Part shown: positions 1 to 6,391 of the stretch, piece by piece
Layout: each line of letters begins with the position of its first letter
How positions within the stretch are numbered: the stretch's first letter is position 1
Source of the DNA: a bacterium HR41
Lineage (GTDB): Bacteria; Actinomycetota; Thermoleophilia; Solirubrobacterales; Thermoleophilaceae
Reading direction: 5' to 3'
DNA: 7,404 bases
Assembly: GCA_002898855.1 (NCBI GenBank)
Contig: BEIR01000057.1
Coordinates: 1-7,404 of the forward strand
Notes under the pieces: model-generated
Seen by the model: the letters and a program-made list of their open reading frames with translations, nothing else
Database searches by the model: none
What the model was told of the DNA's origin: nothing
Program-made: the position numbers and the translations under genes

Positions 1-1904
1 CAGGGGCGGCCGAAGGGAAGGCTGGTAGCGTCGAGGCCGAGGTCGGCGCGCGCCACGTGCAGCACGGCGTTGATCAACGCGAGGTGCGTCAGCGCCTGCG
101 GATAGTTGCCGAGATGGCGACCGGACCGCGGGTCGATCTCTTCTGCGTAGAGGCCGAGCGGACCGGCGTGCGCGAGCAGGCGCTCGCACAGCTCGCCGGC
201 ACGGTCGGTCTCCCCCGCTTCCGTTAGCGCCGAGACGAGCCAGAACGAGCAGACGGTGAACGCGCCCTCTGGCTCGCCAATCCCGTCGTCGACGCGCTGC
301 GGGTCGTACCTGCGCACGAAGCCGCCGTCTGAGAGTTCGCTCTCGATCGCGGCGATCGTTCTGCGCACGCGCTCGTCGTCGGCGGGAAGGAAGCGCACCA
401 GCGGAATGAGCAGCAGGGAAGCGTCGAGTTCCTCGCTGCCGAACGCTTGCGTGAAAACGCCGCGCTCGCTCACGCCGTGGCGAAGGACCTCGGCACGGAT
501 CGTCTGCGCAGCCTCGTGCCAGCGGCGGGCACGCGCACTGTCGCCCCGGAACGTTGCCAGACGCACACCGCGCTCGGCGGCGACCCAACACATCACTTTC
601 GAAGACACGAAGTGCCGCTCGGGGCCGCGCACCTCCCAGATACCGCGATCCGGTTCCCGCCAGCCCGCGAGGGCCGCCTCGACCACCGTCACGAGCCGCG
701 ACCACACGTCTGGCGGGAGGTGCTCGCGCCCCCGCACATGCAGGTAAACGGCGTCGACGAGCGCTCCCCACACGTCGTTTTGGCGCTGGCGGTAGGCGCC
801 GTTGCCGATCCGTACCGGCCGCGAGCCGCCGTAGCCGCGCAGGTGCGGGAGCTCGCGCTCCGGCAGCTCGCGCTCTCCTCCCAACCCGTACAGCACCTGG
901 ACATCACCGTGCTCGAGGACGTCGCCGAGGAAGTAGAAGAAGTCGTCAGCCTCGCCGTCGAAGCCGAGGCTGTGCAACGCCCACAGTGCGAACGATGCGT
1001 CGCGCATCCAGCAGTAGCGGTAGTCCCAGTTGCGCGAACCGCCGATCGTCGCAGGCAGCGACGTCGTAGCCGCGGCGGCAAGCGCACCCGTCGGCTGGTA
1101 GGCGAGTGCGCGCAAGGTCAGCGCCGAGCGCTGCAGCACCGCACGCCACGGATGGTCCGGGAAGCGGCCGCGGTCGAGCCATTCCTGCCAGAAGTGGGTG
1201 GTCTCGACGAGCGCGCGGTAGGCGTCGTCGTAGCTGCGCGGAAGCCAACTGTCCCAGGCCAGAGCGACGAACCGCCGCTCCCCTGCACGCAATGTGCTGC
1301 GAGCGCTCGCCCGAGCGTGTTCGACGCCGACCCGCAGGTCGCTGGCCAGCCGCAGGCGCGGACCAGACCCGCCATCCGAGGGATCGGCGGCGAGCTCGTG
1401 GTAGCCACCCGGCCCGAACCGCCACCGCGCCGCCTTGCGCCCGTAGTCGAAGCGCGGCTCGCAGGCAAGCTCGACCTCGACCTCGCCGTGCACGCAGTGC
1501 AGGGTTCGCAACAGCACGCGCCGCGCCGAAACGTCGGCGGGTGCTCGCCGCCATTCACCCTCGAGCGGCCTCTCGGCGCTCCAGCGGCTGACGAGCAGCG
1601 CGTCGCGCACCACAAGCCATCCGCTGCCGGTTCCCCAGCTCGTTTCGAGCACCATCGTGCCGGGCAGGTAGCGGCGATCGACGGGCACCGTGACGTCGGC
1701 CGGACCGAGCCGGAAGAACCCTGCGTCCGGGTCAAGAATCGACCCGAACACGCTCGGCGAGTCGAGGCGCGGCAGACAGAGCCATTCGACGGAGCCGTCG
1801 GGAGCTACAAGGGCACCGGTTTCGCAGTCGGAGAGGAACGCGTATTCGGCGATCGGCACCGTTCGGCCGCGAGCGGACGCCACGATGTCGCGTGGCCCGC
1901 TCAC
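1..1904 (-). CDS. Glycoside hydrolase family 15 enzyme (trehalase or glucoamylase-like), nearly complete
   Basis: GH15 enzymes are inverting exo-glucosidases acting on trehalose, maltodextrins or isomaltosides. The frame is open from 1904 to the left edge (634 codons), near the full family length, so only the last residues should be missing; the final two bases (TG) could even begin a TGA stop. The N-terminal beta-rich domain starts with EYAFLSDCETGALVAPDGS and WLCLPRLDSPSVFG. The catalytic (alpha/alpha)6 barrel contains NWDYRYCWMRDAS at 292-304, RPVRIGNGAYRQ around 363, and GIWEVRG around 421-427, where E424 matches the general acid of fungal glucoamylase (WEE). EGAFTVCSFWL starts at 546. 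YAEEID at 586-591 has E588 in the general-base position (SEQYD in fungal enzymes), followed by LGNYPQALTHLALINA. No signal peptide is visible, so the enzyme is probably cytoplasmic. Substrate cannot be read from the sequence; actinobacterial relatives include the mycobacterial GH15 trehalase. GTG starts at 1883 and 1859 are alternatives. Confidence 0.93.
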   Translation of the reverse strand, partial: MSGPRDIVASARGRTVPIAEYAFLSDCETGALVAPDGSVEWLCLPRLDSPSVFGSILDPDAGFFRLGPADVTVPVDRRYLPGTMVLETSWGTGSGWLVVRDALLVSRWSAERPLEGEWRRAPADVSARRVLLRTLHCVHGEVEVELACEPRFDYGRKAARWRFGPGGYHELAADPSDGGSGPRLRLASDLRVGVEHARASARSTLRAGERRFVALAWDSWLPRSYDDAYRALVETTHFWQEWLDRGRFPDHPWRAVLQRSALTLRALAYQPTGALAAAATTSLPATIGGSRNWDYRYCWMRDASFALWALHSLGFDGEADDFFYFLGDVLEHGDVQVLYGLGGERELPERELPHLRGYGGSRPVRIGNGAYRQRQNDVWGALVDAVYLHVRGREHLPPDVWSRLVTVVEAALAGWREPDRGIWEVRGPERHFVSSKVMCWVAAERGVRLATFRGDSARARRWHEAAQTIRAEVLRHGVSERGVFTQAFGSEELDASLLLIPLVRFLPADDERVRRTIAAIESELSDGGFVRRYDPQRVDDGIGEPEGAFTVCSFWLVSALTEAGETDRAGELCERLLAHAGPLGLYAEEIDPRSGRHLGNYPQALTHLALINAVLHVARADLGLDATSLPFGRP

Positions 1905-2653
1905 CCCTGCGTCCCGCCTCCGCTCGCGATGTCGGTTACCACCACGACCTCGCCCCCTTGCTCGGCGCACTCGCTGGCGAGCATCGCCGCTGGCTGGGCG
2001 TAGACCGTGGCGCTGCCGGGACGGCCACCAGTGGCGCCGGACAGCGACCGCTCGAGCGCAGCGAGCGCAGGCCGCTTCTCCTCCCCGAGAGCGAGCAGGA
2101 CAAGACGGGCGCAATGGGCTAGCACGGGGAGCGTGAGCGTCACGCGGGGCACGAACGGCTCGAGACCCGGTTCGTCGACGGCAACGGCCCAGCGGTCGCG
2201 CTCGCCGAGCGCGGCTCGGTCGGGAAAAAGGGACGCGACGTGCCCGTCGCGGCCGACGCTCAGAAACGCGACGTCGAAGCGCGGCGAGGCGTGCGCGCTG
2301 CCGCCCGCGATCGCTAGCTCACGCTCGTAGATCGCTGCTGCCGCGGCAGGCGGGCGATCGAGACGGGGCGCGCGCAGGCGGGGGCGCAGCGCAGGCGGTA
2401 GCGGCGCGACCAGCTGTCGCTCGACGAGCTCGCCGTTCGAGCGCGCGTCACCGGCGGGAACGCAGCGTTCGTCGGACAACCAGAGCTCGCTGTCAGCGAG
2501 ATCGGCCCTTCGCGCCGCGAGCCGCTCGTAAACCTGCCCCGCGCCGCGACCCCCCGTCACCACCAGGCGCTTGCCGCCGCCGAGAGCGGCGACGAGGAGC
2601 TCGGCACAGCGCCCCACCGCGTCGCCTACCCGCTCGACCCGGATCGACCCCAT
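1901..2653 (-). CDS. pgl: 6-phosphogluconolactonase (DevB/Pgl type)
   Basis: It hydrolyses 6-phosphogluconolactone to 6-phosphogluconate, between Zwf and Gnd. The protein has 250 residues, normal for the glucosamine-6-phosphate isomerase-like family. Motifs in order: the phosphate-loop position VVTGG at 31-35, LWLSDERCVP at 57-66 with the following S72-N73, FDVAFLSVGRDGHVASLFPD at 126-145 with H138 as the catalytic His, PRVTLTLPVL at 169-178, and LALGEEK at 187-193. The loop after VTGG reads RGAG instead of the usual Ser/Thr-Thr-Pro. The ATG at 2653 is the only credible start: no in-frame start lies between it and the opcA stop, 29 nt upstream, and upstream of that the same frame gives an Arg-rich shadow of opcA. 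Only a weak GGGAAGAG site precedes the ATG. The stop overlaps the start of the GH15 gene as GTGA. Confidence 0.95.
   Translation of the reverse strand: MGSIRVERVGDAVGRCAELLVAALGGGKRLVVTGGRGAGQVYERLAARRADLADSELWLSDERCVPAGDARSNGELVERQLVAPLPPALRPRLRAPRLDRPPAAAAAIYERELAIAGGSAHASPRFDVAFLSVGRDGHVASLFPDRAALGERDRWAVAVDEPGLEPFVPRVTLTLPVLAHCARLVLLALGEEKRPALAALERSLSGATGGRPGSATVYAQPAAMLASECAEQGGEVVVVTDIASGGGTQG
1917..1921 (-). promoter_or_regulatory. Ribosome binding site GGAGG for the GH15 gene
   Basis: On the minus strand GGAGG lies 12 nt before the GTG at 1904, inside the last codons of pgl. The spacing is long, but the two later in-frame GTG codons (1883 and 1859) have nothing comparable. Together with the GTGA overlap it supports 1904 as the start. 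Confidence 0.45.
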
Positions 2654-2682
2654 CCCGGCGCTCTTCCCGTTCTCGCCATGCG

Positions 2683-3894
2683 TTACTGACCGCCAGCTTC
2701 CGCCGAGCCGCCAGCAGACCCCGGGCCGCCAGCGACCTCCGCCACCTCGGCGAGACAAACCGCCGCCTGCAGCGCTGGACGGTAAGTCGGGTCCCGCAAG
2801 AGCGCTTCGCGGAGCGCCTCGGCGAGGATCCCGCGCTCGCCGCGCGACGCCCCGACGGCGACGGAGACGCGCTCGCCGCCGCCGCTGCGCAAGCGACAAA
2901 CAAGGCCGCCCCTGCCGCGCTCGAGCGCGATCTCGCTACCTGCGCTTTGCACCGCTACGCCTGCCAGACCCGGCACCCCAAGCGTTCCGACCTCTTCCGT
3001 GATGAGGCGCACGTCGCGCCCGACGAGCGGGCGTGTCCGCGCGTCGCGCTCGCGTTGCTGCCGCGCAGCGCAGCCATCGGCCAAGCAGCGCTCGTCCAGC
3101 GTGGGCGCGCTGCCGTCGGCCGCGGCGGATGCGCCACCTTCGCCAGCCCCCTCGCGCAGGTCCCAGCCGAGCCGCGACGCGAGCCACCCCGCGAACAGCA
3201 ACGCCGAAGCCCGCGAACCGGGGGCGTGGCGGACCCGCACCTGCTCGATCCGCCACAGCTCTGCGCGCCGCCCCGGCGGATCGAAAAGCTCGGCGACACG
3301 TAGACGCCAAGGCTCGGAGCGCAACCACTCGAGATCGACGACGTGCGCGGCCAGCGACAGGCGCCAGGCGCGTTCGAGCGCGTGCGAGAGCGACGCGTGT
3401 CCGGCCGAGTCGATCAGCACCGCCTCGCAGAGGCCGGCCAGGGCGGCCAGCCATTCGTCGTCGACGCCCACCGGCCAGACCGCCGTCGGAACGCCGCTGA
3501 CCACAAGCGGCGCAGCCACGGACGCGACCCGGTCGCGTTTGCGCACGCGCAGCTGGACGAGCTCGCGCAGCGTCACGAGCGGTGCGTCCGAGGCGCCGTC
3601 GCTGGCGACCTCGACCGTCTGTGCGACGTCCCCGTTCCCGCCAGCGACCAGCAAGACGACGCGCGAGGGATGGTTGGGGCCGAGTGCGCGCAGACGCTCC
3701 CGCACCGTGCCCAATCGTTCGGCGGCGACCGGCACGATCAACGTCAACGCGCGCGCCGGGACGACCCCGTGGCGCTGATGGGCAGCGCGCAACAGGTCGC
3801 GCAAAGCCCGATCGGCGTCGGTGGCACCCACCACCGAACGGCTGAGGTGCAACGCGGGCCGCTCGGTCGCCAGCTCTGCGCCCGCTTCCGTCAT
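2683..3894 (-). CDS. opcA: Glucose-6-phosphate dehydrogenase assembly protein OpcA
   Basis: OpcA is a cytoplasmic, non-catalytic partner that promotes assembly or activity of Zwf; it is known from actinobacteria and cyanobacteria. The protein has 403 residues. Family marks are NHPSRVVLLV at 74-83 (the usual .HP.R... segment), APLVVSGVPTAVWPVG at 128-143, the IDS at 161-163, and DLEWLRSEPWR at 187-197 followed by FDPP at 204-207. A poorly conserved Gly/Ala-rich then charged linker at about 248-290 separates this core from a C-terminal domain, and contains C270 and C275. The tail is Gly/Ala-rich low complexity. The start is the ATG overlapping the zwf stop (TGATG), with no own Shine-Dalgarno, which implies translational coupling and roughly matched output of the two proteins. 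The reading frame stays open 45 codons further upstream inside zwf, but that part resembles nothing in the family. Placement directly after zwf is the usual actinobacterial arrangement. Confidence 0.93.
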   Translation of the reverse strand: MTEAGAELATERPALHLSRSVVGATDADRALRDLLRAAHQRHGVVPARALTLIVPVAAERLGTVRERLRALGPNHPSRVVLLVAGGNGDVAQTVEVASDGASDAPLVTLRELVQLRVRKRDRVASVAAPLVVSGVPTAVWPVGVDDEWLAALAGLCEAVLIDSAGHASLSHALERAWRLSLAAHVVDLEWLRSEPWRLRVAELFDPPGRRAELWRIEQVRVRHAPGSRASALLFAGWLASRLGWDLREGAGEGGASAAADGSAPTLDERCLADGCAARQQRERDARTRPLVGRDVRLITEEVGTLGVPGLAGVAVQSAGSEIALERGRGGLVCRLRSGGGERVSVAVGASRGERGILAEALREALLRDPTYRPALQAAVCLAEVAEVAGGPGSAGGSAEAGGQ

Positions 3895-5420
3895 CACAAC
3901 GGACGCCAGGCGTGCCCGGGCAGAAGGATCCGGTCCGCCTCCTCCGGCCCCGCCGAGCCGGCGGCATACGGGAGCGGCCGCTCGCCCGAGCGCTCCCAGG
4001 CGTCCAGTATCGGCTGGCAGATCGCCCACTGGGCGGCGACCTCGTCTTCGCGAGTGAAGAGCGTCGCGTCCCCCAGCATCGCGTCGAGGATCAGGCGCTC
4101 GTACGCCTCCGGCGACTCCGAGAGAAAGGCGCTCCCGTACAGAAACTCGAGGTTCACCGGACGGGTGCGCATGCGGCTGCCTGGGATCTTGGCGTTGATC
4201 GCGATTGAGACGCCCTCGTTAGGCTGCACCGACAGCACGATCTCGTTCTGTTTCACGCCTCCGCCCTCGCCGTGCAGGGCGAGGTGCGGTACGGGCCGCA
4301 ACGTCAGCGCGATCTCGGTCGACTTGCGCGCCAGCCGCTTGCCGGTGCGCAGGTAGAAAGGCACCCCCGCCCACCGCCAGTTCTCGACACCGAGCCGCAG
4401 CGCGACGAACGTCTCGGTGCGCGACTGCGGGTCGACCCCCTCCTCCTCCAGGTAACCCGGCACCTCCTCGCCCTCGACGACCCCGCGCGCGTACTGGCCG
4501 CGCACGGTCGCCGTCCCGACCTCTTGCGGCGACGGCGGACGCACGGCGCGCAGCAGCTTCGCTTTCTCGTCGCGGACCGGATCGGCCGAGAAGCGCACCG
4601 GCGGCTCCATCGCGATCAGCGCCAGCAGCTGCAACATGTGGTTTTGAACGAGGTCGCGCAACGCTCCCGACTGCTCGTAGTAGCCGGCACGCCCCTCGAT
4701 GCCGAGATCCTCGGCCACGGTGATCTGCACGTTCTCCACGTAGTGGCGGTTCCAGAACGGCTCGAAGATGCCGTTCGCGAAACGCAGCGCGAGGATGTTC
4801 TGAACCGTCTCCTTGCCCAGATAGTGGTCGATCCGGAAGATCTGGCGCTCGTCGAGGACGGCGTGAAAGCGGGCGTTGAGCTCCTCGGCCTCGGCGAGGC
4901 TGCGGCCGATCGGCTTCTCGACCACCACCCGCACCTCGGCGCCTTCCGCGCGCGCAAGTCCGTGGCGCCCGAGCGCCTCGACCAGCGGTGCGAAAAACGC
5001 CGGGGCGGTCGCGAGGTAGAAGACGCGGTTGTGACGCAGATCGTCGTCGCTGTCGAGCTTGGCGAGTCGCCGGCCGAGGCGCTTGTAGAGGTCGTCGTCG
5101 CCGAACGCACCGGACTCGTAGCTCGTCAGATCGAGCAAGCGCTCGAGCACCGCCTGGTCGGGTCGGCGGCGCGAGAAGCGTTCGACGGACTCCGCGAAGA
5201 GATGGCGATAGGCGTCGTCGCTCAGCTCGCTGCGCGCGACCGCGACGAGCCGGAACCCGTGCGGCAGCAGCCCCTCGTGACCGAGGTTGTAGACAGCCGG
5301 TAAGAGCTTGCGGCGGGCTAGATCGCCGGTCGCTCCGAAGATCACGAGCGCCGTGGCCGCGGCGATTGGCCGCTCTAGCCCCTCGCGCAGCGGGTTGCGG
5401 CGGCGCTCCACTACGGCCAC
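3894..5420 (-). CDS. zwf: Glucose-6-phosphate 1-dehydrogenase
   Basis: It oxidises glucose-6-phosphate to 6-phosphogluconolactone, the entry step of the oxidative pentose phosphate pathway. The protein has 508 residues, normal for the family. The nucleotide-binding fingerprint [11 protein letters not shown] is at 29-39. R63, 32 residues after T31, falls where Arg46 of the Leuconostoc enzyme contacts the NADP 2'-phosphate, so NADP+ use is plausible. EKPIG (168-172) carries the conserved Lys-Pro. The active-site signature RIDHYLGKE is at 196-204 (D198, H199, K203). H261 in NHMLQL lies 62 residues after H199, the spacing of the catalytic His240 in Leuconostoc. NEIVLSVQP and AKIPG are typical of the C-terminal domain. 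The GTG start at 5420 lies 3 nt past the gnd stop and has GGAGGG 10 nt upstream. The stop TGA overlaps the opcA ATG by one base. Confidence 0.98.
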   Translation of the reverse strand: MAVVERRRNPLREGLERPIAAATALVIFGATGDLARRKLLPAVYNLGHEGLLPHGFRLVAVARSELSDDAYRHLFAESVERFSRRRPDQAVLERLLDLTSYESGAFGDDDLYKRLGRRLAKLDSDDDLRHNRVFYLATAPAFFAPLVEALGRHGLARAEGAEVRVVVEKPIGRSLAEAEELNARFHAVLDERQIFRIDHYLGKETVQNILALRFANGIFEPFWNRHYVENVQITVAEDLGIEGRAGYYEQSGALRDLVQNHMLQLLALIAMEPPVRFSADPVRDEKAKLLRAVRPPSPQEVGTATVRGQYARGVVEGEEVPGYLEEEGVDPQSRTETFVALRLGVENWRWAGVPFYLRTGKRLARKSTEIALTLRPVPHLALHGEGGGVKQNEIVLSVQPNEGVSIAINAKIPGSRMRTRPVNLEFLYGSAFLSESPEAYERLILDAMLGDATLFTREDEVAAQWAICQPILDAWERSGERPLPYAAGSAGPEEADRILLPGHAWRPL

Positions 5421-5423
5421 GCT

Positions 5424-6380
5424 CTAGCCGCCCTCCGCTCCCCCGTCGCCGCGGCGGACGGCGTGCCCGCCGAACTGGTTGCGCAACGCCGCGAGCAGAC
5501 GCGCCTGGAAGTCGTCGCCCCCGCGGGAGGCGAAGCGCGCGAACAGCGCGGCGGCGATCGTCGGCACCGGTACGGCGCTAGCGATTGCCTGTTCCACCGT
5601 CCACCGCCCTTCGCCCGAGTCTTCGACCCACGGTTCGAGCTCCTCCACCTGGCCGCTTGCGAGCGCCCGGCCGGCGAGCTCGAGCAGCCAGGAGCGCACC
5701 ACCGAACCTTGCATCCACAGCCGGGCGAGGCGCGCCAGATCGAGCCCGAACGGAGCGGAGCGCAGCAGCGCGAAGCCCTCGGCGTAGGCCTGCATCAGCC
5801 CGTACTCGACGCCGTTGTGCACCATCTTCACGAAGTGTCCGGCGCCGACAGGGCCGACGTGAGCGTAGCCCTCGCCGAACTCGGGGTGCGGGTCGGGGGC
5901 GAGCGCGCTCAGCACCGGCTCGAGGCGCGCGAAGGCCGTCGGCGAACCGCCGGCCATCAAGCAGAACCCTTCGCTTCGGCCCCAGATGCCCCCGCTCACG
6001 CCGACGTCGACGAAGTCGATCCCCCGCGCTTCGAGCTCGCGCCCCCGGCGGACGCTGTCGCGCCAGTCGGAGTTGCCGCCCTCGACGATCACGTCGCCCC
6101 GATCGGTTGCGGCGGCGACGCTCGCGAGTGCGGCGCTGGTCGCTTCGCCGGCGGGCACCATCAACCAGACGACGCGCGGCCGCGGCAGCGCAGCGACGAG
6201 CGCCTCGACGGTGTCGCTTACGGCGACGCCGGAGCGCGCTGCCTCCGTGCGCGCCCGTTCATCCGGATCGAAGCCGTGCACGGCGATGGACGGTGCGCGC
6301 TCGCCGAGACGTGCGGCGAGTCCGCGTCCCATGCGCCCAAGCCCGACGAAACCGACCGCCTTGACCTCGGGCGCGCCCAT
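5424..6380 (-). CDS. gnd: 6-phosphogluconate dehydrogenase, decarboxylating, short (GndA-like) form
   Basis: It oxidatively decarboxylates 6-phosphogluconate to ribulose-5-phosphate, the last oxidative step of the pentose phosphate pathway. The protein has 318 residues, the size of the short bacterial class rather than the roughly 470-residue classical form. The Rossmann motif GLGRMG is at residues 13-18. Substrate motifs are GGNSDWRDS (101-109), DVGVSGGIWG (125-134) and GHFVKMVHNGVEYG (about 181-194). K185, H188, N189 and E192 have the same spacing as the catalytic Lys183 and Glu190 set of sheep 6PGDH. R300 and H306 in RNQFGGH match the Arg and His contributed from the C-terminal tail. D38 lies at the end of the second strand, which suggests NAD+ preference. 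I chose the ATG at 6380 because AGGTG lies 6 nt upstream. A GTG at 6389, immediately after the pgi stop, would add three residues and has no visible Shine-Dalgarno. The gene ends 3 nt before zwf. Confidence 0.95.
   Translation of the reverse strand: MGAPEVKAVGFVGLGRMGRGLAARLGERAPSIAVHGFDPDERARTEAARSGVAVSDTVEALVAALPRPRVVWLMVPAGEATSAALASVAAATDRGDVIVEGGNSDWRDSVRRGRELEARGIDFVDVGVSGGIWGRSEGFCLMAGGSPTAFARLEPVLSALAPDPHPEFGEGYAHVGPVGAGHFVKMVHNGVEYGLMQAYAEGFALLRSAPFGLDLARLARLWMQGSVVRSWLLELAGRALASGQVEELEPWVEDSGEGRWTVEQAIASAVPVPTIAAALFARFASRGGDDFQARLLAALRNQFGGHAVRRGDGGAEGG
5431..5436 (-). promoter_or_regulatory. Ribosome binding site GGAGGG for zwf
   Basis: On the minus strand GGAGGG lies inside the last codons of gnd, 10 nt before the GTG at 5420. 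It is the strongest Shine-Dalgarno sequence at any junction in the window and supports this non-ATG start for zwf. Confidence 0.6.
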
Positions 6381-6386
6381 CTCCGG

Positions 6387-6391
6387 CACCT
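6387..6391 (-). promoter_or_regulatory. Shine-Dalgarno-like AGGTG favouring the ATG start of gnd
   Basis: On the minus strand AGGTG spans the pgi stop and the first possible gnd codon (GTG at 6389), 6 nt before the ATG at 6380. The GTG alternative has no purine-rich site upstream. This favours the ATG, but the motif is only a partial anti-16S match. Confidence 0.4.

Noticed and set aside
850..875. 15-nt-spaced direct repeat of AGCTCGCGCTC inside the GH15 gene, encoding ERELP twice
   Set aside because: The period is five whole codons, and GH15 proteins commonly carry a similar E..LPE.EL.HL.GY segment here, so conserved protein sequence with restricted codon choice explains it better than a functional DNA repeat.
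447..2003. 518-codon open frame on the plus strand
   Set aside because: It lies opposite the GH15 gene, which has clear catalytic motifs. Its product is Arg/Ala/Val-rich with no family motif, and it is a mirror-frame artefact of GC-rich codon use.
2654..2899. N-terminal extension of pgl to a start at 2899
   Set aside because: The extra 82 residues are Arg/Gly-rich, overlap the end of opcA in another frame, and would make Pgl much longer than its family. The ATG at 2653 fits the family length exactly.
3895..4029. Longer opcA starting at 4029 inside zwf
   Set aside because: The 45 extra residues are the zwf C-terminus read out of frame and resemble no OpcA N-terminus. The TGATG junction at 3892-3896 is a standard coupling arrangement.
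4272..5303. 343-codon plus-strand open frame opposite zwf
   Set aside because: The minus strand carries a full, motif-complete G6PDH here. The plus frame gives a low-complexity Arg/Leu/Val/Asp product with no recognisable domain.
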